Numbered from the stretch's first letter, positions 28,418 to 38,407 are shown. The stretch is 64,000 nt of DNA from DASUPK01 sp963815045 (GCA_963815045.1 CAWFET010000004.1:124001-188000), one strand, 5' to 3'. The notes: a model not told the origin generated them from the sequence alone. Translations and numbers: made by a program.

Positions 28418-29590
28418 CTACTTCTTCTTGTGCTTCGCCCTCTCGTTCGCCCTCGCCCAGGCCTTGGCCTCGACGGCGACGTCATCGGTCAGGTTGCCGA
28501 GCGCGATGTTGGCATCGACCAGATGCAGGCCCCAGCTCGCATCAGGAATCGCATGGAGCGCCGGCGCGCCGCCGGTCGGGGTGATCTGGAGGACGTGCGC
28601 GCTGTTGTCCGCCGAGCAGCCCCCCACATAACCCTGGGCCTGGAACCAGGGCGTCGTCGCCCCGGAGGGCTGCGGCACACCGACGAGCCCGGTCGCGAGC
28701 CCGATCGTCGTGCCGGGCGCGAACGGCTGGGTCGGGAACACCGAGGTGAGCGGGGCCGACCCGCCGCGGAGGGCGGCCGGGTTGGTGCAGAGGACATCGC
28801 CCGTGGTCGGCAGGCCCGGCTCGGCGAGGGATGACGGTCGCCCGAACTTCGTGTTGTCGGGGACCGGCCCGCCGAACGTCGAGAAGGCGATCGCGCAGCC
28901 GATCTGCCTCGCCCTGCGGCAGCCGGGAATGTGCTTGAAGTCGCCCCCGACGTTGCCGCCGGTTCGCACGGTCACGTTGCCGCCGAGCAGGATCGCCGAG
29001 ACGAGCAGCTTGCGCACCTTGGCCCTCGGATCGACGACCTGGTGAATCAGCTCGCGGAGCACGAAGCTCCCCTGCGAGTGTCCGATCAGGACGACGCCGC
29101 GGCCGTGGTTGTACTTGCGCAGGTAGGTCCGCCAGGCCGAGAGCACGTCGTTGTAGGCGAGCTGCTGCGCCTCGGGGGGAATGCTCGTGCCACCGATCGC
29201 GGAAAGCGTGAGCTGCCGGTACATCGGTGCGAAGAGCCGGCAGTGCAGGCCGTAGCGGGCGGCCTGATACAGCGCGATCGAGCGCTCCTCCGGGTCGATC
29301 GAGAGATCCGAGTTGGTGCCCTTGTCATCGCTGACGGTCGGATAGACGTAGAAGCAGTCGATCTTCCGTTTGCGATCCGGCTTCACGTTCTGCGTGCCGA
29401 CGATCTGACCGGTCGGGGAGAGCAGCGTCGTGGCGAACCCCGGCTCGCAGGGGTTGTCCGGTATTCCCGGCTTGCACAGCCACGTGGTCGTGTCCCTGAC
29501 CGTCGTGTGCTTCTTCGCGGCTAGGGCCGTCGGCGCCGCCACCGCGGCGATCGCCAGACCAAACCCGAGCACCACAAGCATCCTGCGCAT
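28418..29590 (-). CDS. Secreted DUF3089 family lipase/esterase
   Basis: Protein of 390 aa. Signal peptide MRRMLVVLGFGLAIAAVAA with cleavage after ALAA. DUF3089-type features: DCFYVYPTVSDDKGTNSDL, RSIALYQAARYGLHCRLFAP, VVLIGHSQGSFVLRELI (nucleophile Ser in GHSQG), and a late SWGLHLVDANIALGNL with His. The C-terminus ends in a basic Lys tail (RAKHKKK). The start chosen at 29590 has AAGGAG 9 nt upstream; alternatives at 29611 and 29644 lack signal-peptide logic. It follows the sugar transferase gene on the same strand. Confidence 0.83.
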   Translation of the reverse strand: MRRMLVVLGFGLAIAAVAAPTALAAKKHTTVRDTTTWLCKPGIPDNPCEPGFATTLLSPTGQIVGTQNVKPDRKRKIDCFYVYPTVSDDKGTNSDLSIDPEERSIALYQAARYGLHCRLFAPMYRQLTLSAIGGTSIPPEAQQLAYNDVLSAWRTYLRKYNHGRGVVLIGHSQGSFVLRELIHQVVDPRAKVRKLLVSAILLGGNVTVRTGGNVGGDFKHIPGCRRARQIGCAIAFSTFGGPVPDNTKFGRPSSLAEPGLPTTGDVLCTNPAALRGGSAPLTSVFPTQPFAPGTTIGLATGLVGVPQPSGATTPWFQAQGYVGGCSADNSAHVLQITPTGGAPALHAIPDASWGLHLVDANIALGNLTDDVAVEAKAWARANERAKHKKK

Positions 29591-29659
29591 GGTCCCGCTC
29601 CTCTCCTTCATCCCTCCGGCGCAGCGTATACCTCGATGAGACATGGCGTCAATACTGTC

Positions 29660-30337
29660 TCAGCGGTTTCTCCCGCTGATCGTGAGCCGGACGATCCTGG
29701 CCATCGTCGACCCGAGTACCCGCAGATAGAGCCGGATCGACCGGTCGGCGATGTACTCGAGGTCGTGGATGAGCTTGTCCTCCCAGGAATCCTCACGCGT
29801 GATCCTGGTCTGGGCGAAGCCGGTCACCCCGGGTCGGACCACGAGCCGCTGCCAGTAGGTCGGCAGCTCCTCGCAGATCTGCTCGAAGAAGGCGGGCCGG
29901 ATCGGGCGAGGACCGACCATGCTCATGTCGCCGCGGAGAACATTGAAGAGCTGCGGCACCTCATCGATGTGGGTCAGGCGTGCAGCCTTCCCGACCATCG
30001 TCACCTCCTCCTCGGTGCGCCGGCTGAGCTCCTCGCCGTAGGTGTTGCCGAGGCGCGCCTCGGCGCCCGGGCGAAGGGTGCGGAGCTTGTACATCGTGAA
30101 GACGTGTCCCGCCTGCCCGACGCGCTCGCCGCGGTAGAGGACCGGACGCCCGGAGGTCAGCAACGTCGCCAGTGCAAGGAGGGCGAGCAGCGGCGAGAGC
30201 AGGATCAGGGCCGACCCGGCGATTGCGAGGTCGAGCGCCCGCAGCACGAAGTCCACGGGCCGGGGGGCGTACGCCTCTGCCGCGATGACCGAGACCTGCT
30301 CGGCGACGGTGCTCGGCTGATCAGTCTGAGTCGCCAT
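29660..30337 (-). CDS. Bacterial sugar transferase (initiating phosphoglycosyltransferase)
   Basis: Protein of 225 aa of the small monotopic phosphoglycosyltransferase family (Bac_transf). One re-entrant hydrophobic region (AIAGSALILLSPLLALLALA), then the catalytic block MYKLRTLRPGAEARLG, and the conserved THIDEVPQLFNVLRGDMS/MVGPRP loop followed by RPGVTGFAQTR. It puts a hexose-1-P on undecaprenyl-P, so this window encodes two classes of initiating enzyme (with wecA). Overlaps the DUF354 gene by 17 nt and is likely co-transcribed. Confidence 0.92.
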   Translation of the reverse strand: MATQTDQPSTVAEQVSVIAAEAYAPRPVDFVLRALDLAIAGSALILLSPLLALLALATLLTSGRPVLYRGERVGQAGHVFTMYKLRTLRPGAEARLGNTYGEELSRRTEEEVTMVGKAARLTHIDEVPQLFNVLRGDMSMVGPRPIRPAFFEQICEELPTYWQRLVVRPGVTGFAQTRITREDSWEDKLIHDLEYIADRSIRLYLRVLGSTMARIVRLTISGRNR

Positions 30338-31346
30338 CCGGCTCGGCCGCTCCGAGCATCAGGTCGACGAGCAGCTGCGGGTCGCGCCGGGTCCGCTCGC
30401 CCTGACCGGTCTTCTTGACCAGCTCGAGGGCCCGCGGATCCGTCAGCGGGCGCAGCCGATTCGCCCGGATCAACGCCTCATCGACGCCGCCGAGCCGTCC
30501 TCCATAGGTCGTGTAGACGGGGGTCCCCAGGGCCACCGCCTCGCGGTTCATCGTCCCCCCGGCAGAGACGACCAGATCCGCGAGGGCGACCAGGCTCTGC
30601 GCCTCCACGGCATGGTCGGGAACGATCAGGGACGGCAGGGCGAGCTCCTTGACGTAGGTCCGCTGCTCCTCGGTGCGCGGCAAGACGATCGCGTGCACAC
30701 CGGGGTCAGAGCCTACCCGCGCCAGCACCTGCGGAAAGAGCGGGTTCGACTTGCGGTGATAGAGCGAGACGTCGGGAGGCGGGCGGAAGATGACGACGAC
30801 CCGCTCGGTGTCCACGCCAAGCTTCTCCAGCGCGTTCGGGTCCGGCTCGAAGTCGGAGAGGTAGTACTCCTCCTTGATCCCGGGGTACTGGAAGAGCTTC
30901 TCCGGGGTGACACCGAATCGCTTCAGCCTCTCCGGCGGCACCGTGTCGGGGAAGATCACCCGCTTGGCGAGCCGGCAGCCGACATGGTGCTGGGCGACCG
31001 CGAACTCGTAGTCGTGCATGTTCGCCTCGGGGATGCCGAGCATCCGAGAGGCGATCGCGATGTCGTTGGACCCATGCGCGATCGAGAGGCCGAACCCCTC
31101 CCCCTTGCCGAAGCGGCGCATCCCGCTCGTCCGCTGAATCAGCCGCATCAGCTTGCGCACCCGCGATGCCCCGCCGTGCTTGCCGATCAGCGTGTACTCC
31201 ATGCCGTGCAGCTCGAGGAGCTCGAGCGTCTGCGTGTACACGCGCGCGGTGATCAGGACCTCGTGTCCCTGCGCGCGCAAGCGCTCGATGATCGGCCGGA
31301 GCACGAGCACGTGCGCCGGCCCGCTCATGTCGGCCCAGATCTTCAA
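30321..31346 (-). CDS. DUF354 family protein, glycosyltransferase-B-like
   Basis: Protein of 341 aa that opens MKIWADMSGPAHVLVLRPII, the signature of DUF354 proteins, related in fold to UDP-GlcNAc 2-epimerase or GT-B enzymes. A central Gly-rich binding region SAGGTMNREAVALGTPVYTT is like the nucleotide-sugar site of such enzymes. Sits between glyA and the sugar transferase and overlaps the latter by 17 nt, suggesting a role in polysaccharide assembly. Activity not shown. Confidence 0.83.
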   Translation of the reverse strand: MKIWADMSGPAHVLVLRPIIERLRAQGHEVLITARVYTQTLELLELHGMEYTLIGKHGGASRVRKLMRLIQRTSGMRRFGKGEGFGLSIAHGSNDIAIASRMLGIPEANMHDYEFAVAQHHVGCRLAKRVIFPDTVPPERLKRFGVTPEKLFQYPGIKEEYYLSDFEPDPNALEKLGVDTERVVVIFRPPPDVSLYHRKSNPLFPQVLARVGSDPGVHAIVLPRTEEQRTYVKELALPSLIVPDHAVEAQSLVALADLVVSAGGTMNREAVALGTPVYTTYGGRLGGVDEALIRANRLRPLTDPRALELVKKTGQGERTRRDPQLLVDLMLGAAEPDGDSD

Positions 31347-31352
31347 GCCGGT

Positions 31353-32639
31353 CTAGACCGTGGCGGCTGAGAGCTGCGGATAGAGGGGGTGGCGCTCCAT
31401 CAACGCCCGCGTGCGGTCGAGGAGCGAGTCCTTCTGGGAGTCGAAGTCCTCTCCCAGGGCCGCGACGATCACCCTGGCGATCTCTCGCAGGTCGTCCTCG
31501 TCCAGGCCCCGCGTCGTCAGGGCGGGGGTCCCGATCCGCAGCCCCGACGGGTTCATCGGCGGGCGCTCGTCGAACGGGATCGCGTTGCGGTTGACGGTGA
31601 TGCCAACCTCCTCGAGGCGAGTTTCGGCCGTCTTGCCGTCGAGGCCGGTGTTGGTCAGGTCCACCAGCACCAGGTGCACGTCGGTGCCGCCGGTGAGGAC
31701 CTCGATGCCACCAGAGATCAGCTCGTCGGCGAACGCCTGCGCGTTGGCGATCGTCTGGCGCTGGCGCTCCTTGAACTGATCGCTCTGGGCGATCTTCAGC
31801 GCCACGGCCTTGGCGGCGATGATGTGCATCAGCGGGCCGCCCTGCTGCCCGGGGAAGACCGCGCGGTTGACGTCGGCGGCCAGCTCCTCCCGGCAGAGGA
31901 TCATCCCGCTGCGCGGGCCGCAGAGCGTCTTGTGGATCGTGGTGGTGACGACGTCGGCGTGCTCGACCGGATTCGGATGCTCGTCGGCCGCGACCAGCCC
32001 GGCGAAGTGCGCCATGTCCACCATCAGCTTGGCCCCGACCGAGTCGGCGATCTGCCGGAAGGCTGCGAAGTCGAGCTGGCGCGGATACGCCGACCAGCCC
32101 GCGACGATCACCTTCGGCCTGTGCTCCTCGGCGAGCTTGGCCACCTCGTCCATGTCGACGAGCCTGTCCTCCCGCCGCACGTGGTAGGCGACGACGTCGT
32201 AGAGCTTGCCCGAGACGTTCAGCTTCATCCCATGGGTGAGATGGCCGCCGTGGTCCAGCGCCATCCCCATGATCGTGTCGCCCGGCTCGATCATCGCCAT
32301 GTACGCCGCGTTGTTCGCCTGCGCCCCGGAGTGCGGCTGGACGTTCGCGTGCTCGGCGCCGAACACCGCCTTGGCGCGGTCGATGGCGAGCTGCTCGGCG
32401 ACGTCGACCTCCTCGCAGCCGCCGTAGTAGCGCTTGCCCGGATAGCCCTCCGCGTACTTGTTGGTGAGCACCGAGCCGGCGGCGTCGAGCACCGCCTGAG
32501 GGACGAAGTTCTCCGAGGCGATCATCTCGAGCGTCCCCTGCTGGCGAGCGAGCTCGCGGTCGAGCACCCGGGCGATGTCCGGGTCGACCTCGGCGAGGTG
32601 GGCGGTCTGGAAGTCGTCGGGCAGGTCTGCTGGCGTCAA
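31353..32639 (-). CDS. glyA: Serine hydroxymethyltransferase
   Basis: PLP enzyme of 428 aa that converts serine and tetrahydrofolate to glycine and methylene-THF. Signatures: EMIASENFVPQAVLDA, TNKYAEGYPGKRYYGGCE, HSGAQANNAAYMAM, and the PLP lysine motif TTTIHKTLCGPRSG; active-site YPxxxxR form at YPRQLDF. It starts at TTG 32639 with GAGGAG at the right distance. It is the first gene of the glyA-DUF354-sugar transferase run. In Gram-positives glyA often lies between tsaC and wecA/atp. Confidence 0.97.
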   Translation of the reverse strand: MTPADLPDDFQTAHLAEVDPDIARVLDRELARQQGTLEMIASENFVPQAVLDAAGSVLTNKYAEGYPGKRYYGGCEEVDVAEQLAIDRAKAVFGAEHANVQPHSGAQANNAAYMAMIEPGDTIMGMALDHGGHLTHGMKLNVSGKLYDVVAYHVRREDRLVDMDEVAKLAEEHRPKVIVAGWSAYPRQLDFAAFRQIADSVGAKLMVDMAHFAGLVAADEHPNPVEHADVVTTTIHKTLCGPRSGMILCREELAADVNRAVFPGQQGGPLMHIIAAKAVALKIAQSDQFKERQRQTIANAQAFADELISGGIEVLTGGTDVHLVLVDLTNTGLDGKTAETRLEEVGITVNRNAIPFDERPPMNPSGLRIGTPALTTRGLDEDDLREIARVIVAALGEDFDSQKDSLLDRTRALMERHPLYPQLSAATV

Positions 32640-32699
32640 GTTCAGGCTCCTCGTGGTCGGTCGCTCAAGGTTGACAGACGTTATGGGCTCCCGCCGATG

Positions 32700-33281
32700 C
32701 TAAGAGCGCTCGGCCAGCGACTTGATGTAGCGGATGGTTCCCCGCAGCACGATCCCGATGCCCGGCCCGACCACGACCCAGTAGCGCTTGATGCCACGGC
32801 TGGCGGGCGGATAGGTCCCGGCCGTGCGCGCCTCGTAGGTGAGCAGGGTGCGGCCGATCCCGTAGCTGCGGACCGAGAAATTCGCCGCGATCTTGCCGAA
32901 GCCCGGCCGGTCGAAGTCCCTGAAGTCCTCCGCGCGGATCGTCTCCCAGCTGATGTCGCGGCCCCAGAACCGCCCGATCGCGCCGAAGACGAGCTCCTTG
33001 CCGAAGTCCTCCCCGAGCCTTACCCATTCCCCCTCCTCCTCCAGAGCGTCCAGGCGCAGCGTCTCGGGCTCGGGCGGCGCAGGCTCCCTGCGGAACAGGC
33101 GGGCGATCGCCGACGGGGCGCCCCTGGCCGCGAACAGAGCGCGCATCGACGGGCTGCCCTTGTAGGCCTGCGTCAGGTCGGCCTCGAGAACCGCGGCGTA
33201 GACACGCGCCGGCTCGGCCTCGACGATCGTCGTCTCGACCTTGCTGCGGTCGAATCGAGGCAGAAACTCGTCGATCAGCAC
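32700..33281 (-). CDS. Conserved hypothetical protein, SRPBCC-like
   Basis: Protein of 193 aa with a GTG start. Pattern of beta strands and a C-terminal helix (ETTIVEAEPARVYAAVLEAD; RLGEDFGKELVFGAIGRFWG; AANFSVRSYGIGRTLLTYEARTA) fits an SRPBCC/START-like cavity fold, in particular uncharacterised actinobacterial members that keep a W at the FWGRDISW loop. No membrane segment except a weak hydrophobic run (YWVVVGPGIGIVLRGTI). Divergent from the R2-like oxidase gene. Function unknown. Confidence 0.68.
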   Translation of the reverse strand: MLIDEFLPRFDRSKVETTIVEAEPARVYAAVLEADLTQAYKGSPSMRALFAARGAPSAIARLFRREPAPPEPETLRLDALEEEGEWVRLGEDFGKELVFGAIGRFWGRDISWETIRAEDFRDFDRPGFGKIAANFSVRSYGIGRTLLTYEARTAGTYPPASRGIKRYWVVVGPGIGIVLRGTIRYIKSLAERS

Positions 33282-33318
33282 CAGCGCAGCCTAGTGCCGC
33301 CGATCGGGACGATTCCGC

Positions 33319-33348
33319 TTGACATTTATTGACCGGATGGTAAATAAT
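33319..33348 (+). promoter_or_regulatory. Promoter with overlapping palindromic operator
   Basis: TTGACA (33319-33324) and TAAATA/AATAAT at 33341-33348 form a sigma-70-type promoter with 16-18 nt spacing. Inside it is an imperfect palindrome at 33326-33347 with half-sites TTATTgACC and GGTaAATAA around a 4-nt centre. It is likely the operator of the TetR encoded two genes downstream. The AT-rich block stands out from its GC-rich surroundings. Confidence 0.68.
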
Positions 33349-33390
33349 GCGGCCCGCACCGAGCCCGCAACCACCTTCCGGAGGAGAGAC

Positions 33391-34359
33391 ATGAGCGACA
33401 CGACAGCCACGACCAACGGCCACGAGGAGCTGCACACCGACGACGAGGCGCTCTCCGTCCTGCTCGACGGAGACATCGACAAGGTGATGGCCGGCCTCGA
33501 CCGGATCGTCGAGGCCGCCCCCTCCTACGAGAAGCTCTTCATGCGCTGGCAGCGCCAGCACTGGTCGACCGAGGACTTCGACTTCGCCGAGGACGCCAAA
33601 CAGTGGGCGGATCCGGACTTCTTCACCGAAGAGGAGAGGAAGTTCATCAAGTTCGGCTTCTCCCAGTTCTTCCTCGGTGAGGAGCGCGTGACGGTCGAGC
33701 TGCTCCCGTTCGCGATCGCGGCGCCGCAGCACATGCAGCAGATGTTTCTCACGACCCAGATCTCCGACGAGGCCAAGCACGTCCTCTTCTGGGACGGCTT
33801 CTACCGGGAGGTCTTCGGCGAGAAGGCGGACAACCTCGACGACCAGATCGAGAACCAGAACTATGTCGTCAACGACGACTGGCAGAAGCTGTTCGACGGC
33901 ATCCTCCACGACGCGGCCGAGACGCTCCGCAAGGACCCGAGCCACTTCCCCTCCCTGGTGCGCGGCGTGACCGTCTACATGATCGTCATCGAGGGAATGC
34001 TCGCCCTGACGGCGGCCCGGTTCATCATCAAGTCGCTCCGCGAGAAGAACGCGCTCCCGGGATTCGTAGCCGGCTTCACCGCCGTCAACCGCGACGAGTC
34101 GCGGCACGTCGGCTTCGGGGTGAAGTTCCTGGCCGACGCCATCAAGGCCGACAGCGCCAACGCCAAGATCGTCGAGGACACCCTCAAGGAGTGCCTGCCG
34201 GTGGCGCCGCTCGTCTTCGTGCCGCCGTGGGTCGACGACCCGTACAACTTCCAGACGCCCTTCTACCACTCGTCGGAGATCTTCGAGTACGCGGCGAAGG
34301 CGCTCTCGAAGAAGCTGGCGGCGATGGGTCTCGATCCGGCGATGCTGGCCGCCGCGTAG
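33391..34359 (+). CDS. R2-like ferritin-fold di-metal oxidase (RNR beta/R2lox-like)
   Basis: Protein of 322 aa with ribosome site GGAGGAG. Di-metal ligand set as in ribonucleotide reductase R2: Glu97/98 in FLGEERVTVELL, DEAKH (Glu127, His130), Glu201 in VIEGMLAL, and DESRHVGFG (Glu236, His239). The residue four after His130, where canonical R2 carries its radical Tyr, is Trp134, and no nrdA is nearby. So a ligand-binding oxidase rather than a working R2 is likely (inference). Followed at once by a TetR gene, and preceded by an operator. Confidence 0.82.
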   Translation: MSDTTATTNGHEELHTDDEALSVLLDGDIDKVMAGLDRIVEAAPSYEKLFMRWQRQHWSTEDFDFAEDAKQWADPDFFTEEERKFIKFGFSQFFLGEERVTVELLPFAIAAPQHMQQMFLTTQISDEAKHVLFWDGFYREVFGEKADNLDDQIENQNYVVNDDWQKLFDGILHDAAETLRKDPSHFPSLVRGVTVYMIVIEGMLALTAARFIIKSLREKNALPGFVAGFTAVNRDESRHVGFGVKFLADAIKADSANAKIVEDTLKECLPVAPLVFVPPWVDDPYNFQTPFYHSSEIFEYAAKALSKKLAAMGLDPAMLAAA

Positions 34360-34953
34360 GTGGAGGCCACCACCGCGACAAGACGCGGGCGCCCTTCCAC
34401 CGGCGCCCGCGAGCGGATCCTGGAGGCCGCCATCGAGGTGCTGAAGTCCGACGGCTACGCCGGGCTGACGATCGCGAAGGTGGCCGCCAAGGCCGGTGAG
34501 TCCAAGCCGCTCGTCGTCTACCACTACGGCTCCAAGCAGGGGCTCGTCGAGGCGAGCGGCCGCGCGGTCGCCGAGCAGATCACGGCCGAGGCGCTCGCGG
34601 CTGTTCAGGGCGCTCGAACGGTCGAGGAGATCGTCCGCGGCATCGCTGCGGGGCTCGACCGGCTGCTGAACCGGGACGAGAGGGTCGCCCGGCTCTACTT
34701 CGACCTGGCTGCGGTCTCCGTCGTGGATCCCGAGATCCGGCGCACGATCACGGAGGTCAGCGAGGGCTGGCAGACCGTCCTCATCGACCTGCTCACGAAC
34801 GCCGAGGACGGTCCCCCCGCGAACCGCGTGAGAGCGCTCGCCCTGATGATCAACGCCTGCAACCAGGGGCTGATCCTCGAACGAATCCAGCGGGGCCCGA
34901 CCGCCGAGTGGAAGAAGGCGCGGGAGCTGTTCATCGAGAGCGTCCTGCGCTGA
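34360..34953 (+). CDS. TetR family transcriptional regulator
   Basis: Protein of 197 aa, GTG start directly after the stop of the oxidase gene. N-terminal HTH: ARERILEAAIEVLKSDGYAG then LTIAKVAAKAGESKPLVVYHY (recognition helix KPLVVYHYGSK). C-terminal ligand-binding helices (RVARLYFDLAAVS; RALALMINACNQGLI). It probably represses the R2-like oxidase operon through the palindrome at 33326-33347. Inducer unknown. Confidence 0.92.
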   Translation: MEATTATRRGRPSTGARERILEAAIEVLKSDGYAGLTIAKVAAKAGESKPLVVYHYGSKQGLVEASGRAVAEQITAEALAAVQGARTVEEIVRGIAAGLDRLLNRDERVARLYFDLAAVSVVDPEIRRTITEVSEGWQTVLIDLLTNAEDGPPANRVRALALMINACNQGLILERIQRGPTAEWKKARELFIESVLR

Positions 34954-34956
34954 GCC

Positions 34957-35361
34957 GTGGCGACGGAAAGCCTGGAGATCGTGCAGACGGCGTTCGACGC
35001 ATTCAACCGGGACGGAGTCCAGGGGATCCTCCCCTTCATCCACCAGGAGTTCGAGGCCACCACGCCTCCCAGCCTCGCCTCCGAGCCGGACACCTACCGC
35101 GGCCACGACGGCGTGCGGCGCTGGTTCGACTCGTTCTACGAGGTCATGGACGGGATCCGCTGGGACTCGCACGACTTCCAGCCGGTCGGTGACCGCGTGG
35201 TCATCGACTTCACGCTTCGCGCCCGCGGCAAGACCACGGGTCTCGACTTCGGACAGGACGCCGCGATGGTCTGGTCGTTTCGCGACGGCAAGGTGATCCG
35301 GATCGAGCTGTTCGAGTCGATGGACGAGGCGATGGAAGCCGCCGAGCGCCAGGAGGGCTGA
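34957..35361 (+). CDS. SnoaL-like / NTF2-fold protein
   Basis: Protein of 134 aa, GTG start 4 bp after the TetR stop. Opening SLEIVQTAFDAFNRDGVQGI, then GHDGVRRWFDSFYEVMDGI and FTLRARGKTTGLDFGQDAAMV, are characteristic of ketosteroid-isomerase-like proteins. A conserved Asp/His arrangement cannot be assigned from sequence alone. Third gene of the oxidase-TetR-SnoaL-SnoaL operon, suggesting it handles the oxidase's product or ligand. Confidence 0.82.
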   Translation: MATESLEIVQTAFDAFNRDGVQGILPFIHQEFEATTPPSLASEPDTYRGHDGVRRWFDSFYEVMDGIRWDSHDFQPVGDRVVIDFTLRARGKTTGLDFGQDAAMVWSFRDGKVIRIELFESMDEAMEAAERQEG

Positions 35362-35362
35362 G

Positions 35363-35770
35363 GTGCAATCGGTCCATCAGCGCCTGCTCGAGCAATCCCG
35401 TGACGCCTTCAACGAGCGGGATCCCGAGGCCTGGCTCGCGGCCTGGAACCCCGACTGCGAGTGGCACCCGTTCCTCACCGCCCGCGAGGAGGGCGACCCC
35501 GGCTACCACGGGCCCAACGGGATCCGTGCGTGGTTCGAGGACGTCGACGAGATGTTCACGGACATGCACGTCGAGCTGGACACCTACCGGGAGGTCGGAG
35601 ACCGCCTGCTGGTCCTGGGAGAGATGACCGCGAAGCATCGGATCGGCGGTGAGGGTGTGACGAGCGACGTGGCCTGGGTCGTCGAGCCGCGTGGGGAGAA
35701 GCTTCAGCGGGGCTGGTCGTATGCGAGCCACGACGAGGCCCGCCGGGCGGCCGAGGAGGCGGCCCGCTAG
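35363..35770 (+). CDS. SnoaL-like / NTF2-fold protein
   Basis: Protein of 135 aa, GTG start one base after the preceding gene. Similar opening (QRLLEQSRDAFNERDPEAWLAAWNPDCEWHPF), GYHGPNGIRAWFEDVDEMFTDMHVEL, and a final basic strand (GWSYASHDEARRA). Probably a paralogue of the preceding gene with a different pocket. The stop shares CTAG (35767-35770) with the stop of the convergent tsaC gene. Confidence 0.82.
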   Translation: MQSVHQRLLEQSRDAFNERDPEAWLAAWNPDCEWHPFLTAREEGDPGYHGPNGIRAWFEDVDEMFTDMHVELDTYREVGDRLLVLGEMTAKHRIGGEGVTSDVAWVVEPRGEKLQRGWSYASHDEARRAAEEAAR

Positions 35771-36408
35771 GCCTCGATCGCCGCCAGGATGCGCCGGAGG
35801 ATCTCGCGGCCGGGTACCGCGCCTTCGCGCAGGACCTGGCAGTGCCCGCCGGCATCTAGATCGGTGATGTCGACGACGGTCGACGGCTCGCCGATCAGCT
35901 CACCCGCGTCGACGGCGAGGTCGGTCGCGGTCAGGATCTCCGGATCGATCCCGTCGAATTCCGTCGGCGCCGCGGTCCCGCTGCGGTTGGCGCTCGTTTG
36001 GAAGATCGGCGTCATCGTCCCCGCGAGGGGACCCTCGATCAATCGCAGGCCGAGCCGCTCGGGATCCTCGCGGCAGGCCAGCGGGTAGCGATGCTCGGGG
36101 TTCGCGACCACCAGCGTCACCGGGCCCGGCAGCAGAGCTCCGACTGCCTCGCGCGTCCTCGGCCCAAGCCCGGAGATCAGCTCGCGCATCGCGAGCGGCG
36201 CGAAGTACATGACTGCCGACGGCTTGCGCTCGCCGCGTCCCTTGATCTCGTGGATGCGCTCGACGGCCGCGGCGTTGAGCGGATCGCAGGCGAGGCCGTA
36301 GAGAGTGTCCGCCGGGAAGATCGCGACTCCTCCGTCCCCGACGGTCCGCTCGAGTGCCCGGCGAGCCGCCTCGGCCCCATCGCGCTCGACGGAGACCGTC
36401 TCGGTCAT
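35767..36408 (-). CDS. tsaC: Threonylcarbamoyl-AMP synthase (Sua5/YrdC)
   Basis: Protein of 213 aa, YrdC fold, making threonylcarbamoyl-AMP for the t6A37 modification of ANN-decoding tRNAs. Conserved core: VAIFPADTLYGLACDPLNAAAVERIHEIKGRGERKPSA is the ligand-binding region (KxR...SxN in KGRGERKP), then LLPGPVTLVV and FQTSANRSG. It lacks the C-terminal Sua5 domain. The start ATGA overlaps the prmC stop; third gene of prfA-prmC-tsaC. Confidence 0.95.
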   Translation of the reverse strand: MTETVSVERDGAEAARRALERTVGDGGVAIFPADTLYGLACDPLNAAAVERIHEIKGRGERKPSAVMYFAPLAMRELISGLGPRTREAVGALLPGPVTLVVANPEHRYPLACREDPERLGLRLIEGPLAGTMTPIFQTSANRSGTAAPTEFDGIDPEILTATDLAVDAGELIGEPSTVVDITDLDAGGHCQVLREGAVPGREILRRILAAIEA

Positions 36409-37255
36409 CGGCCGACCACGACCCTGTCGAGGCCGGCGAGATCGCGCCGCACCTCCGCCCGCTCATACCCGGCCGCGCGAACCAAATCGGAGACGGCCGG
36501 GCCCTGGGTGGCCCCGATCTCGAGGGCGACCGCCTTCGGGCGCCTGGCGAGCGCGACCAGCTCCTCGAGCAGCGCCGTGATCGCCTCGAGGCCCGTCGGC
36601 CCGGGGACCAGGGCGCCGCGAGGCTCGTACTCGCGGATCTCGGGCTGGAGCGCCTCCCACTCCTCCTCGCTCACGTAGGGCAGGTTCGCCACCAGCAGGT
36701 CGAACGGCTCCGCGTCCGGCTCGGCCCCGGCGAGGGAATCGATGCCCCTGAGGACGACGTCCACGCGATCGTCCAGGCCGAGGCGCTCGGCGTTGGCCTG
36801 GGCGACGCGGACCGCGTCGAAGGAGATATCCGCGGCCACCACGCGCGACGCAGCGAGCTCGTCGGCGATGGCGAGCGCGATCGCGCCGCTGCCGGTGCCG
36901 ACGTCCAGCACGGTCGCGGGCGAGAGCTCATGGGCGATCTCGACGAGCAGCTCCGTCTCCGGCCGCGGGATCAGCACACGGCGGTCGACGACCAGCTCGA
37001 TCCGCCGGAACCCCTTGCGCCCGAGGATGTAGGCGACCGGCTCGCGCCGCACCCGGCGTCGGACCATCTCGGCGAACTCACGCGATGCCCCCACAGGCAG
37101 GCGCAGGTCGGGCTCGGCGGCGATCCGGGCCCGGTCCCATCCGGTCGCTCGGGCGAGCAGCAGCTCCGCGTCCAGCCGTGCCGTTTCGCAGCCGGCTGCC
37201 GTGAGCGCACCGACCGCCCCCTGCAGCGCGTCGCGGACTGCCGAGGTCTGCGGGC

Positions 37256-37259
<4 letters not shown>
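36405..37259 (-). CDS. prmC: Release factor glutamine N5-methyltransferase, probable CTG start
   Basis: Methylates the GGQ glutamine of RF1/RF2. Reading upstream in frame from GTG 37094 gives a clear PrmC N-domain (SAVRDALQGAVGALTAAGCE, ARLDAELLLARATGWDR) with no ATG/GTG/TTG. The only initiator-like codon is CTG at 37259, which overlaps the prfA stop (CTGA) and has GGAG five bases upstream (37265-37268). This gives 284 aa, normal family length. C-domain: ARRRVRREPVAYILGRK, VLIPRPETELLVE, LDVGTGSGAIALAIA (SAM), and the catalytic NLPYVSEEEW, which in most PrmC is NPPY. A GTG 37094 start would drop the N-domain. Confidence 0.85.
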
Positions 37260-38329
<1,070 letters not shown>

Positions 38330-38407
38330 GCTCCGATTGTCGCGCACCGACCCGACTCAGCCACGCCCCTCCACCGCGAGCACCCGCGCGGCCGCCCCGG
38401 CCGGCAC

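Noticed and set aside
29591..29644. Start of the DUF3089 lipase at 29644 or 29611
   Set aside because: These add residues without a signal-peptide logic; AAGGAG is best placed for 29590.
34360..34420. The TetR gene as a fusion with the R2-like oxidase
   Set aside because: A TAG stop (34357-34359) separates them, and the GTG start with a normal TetR opening follows.
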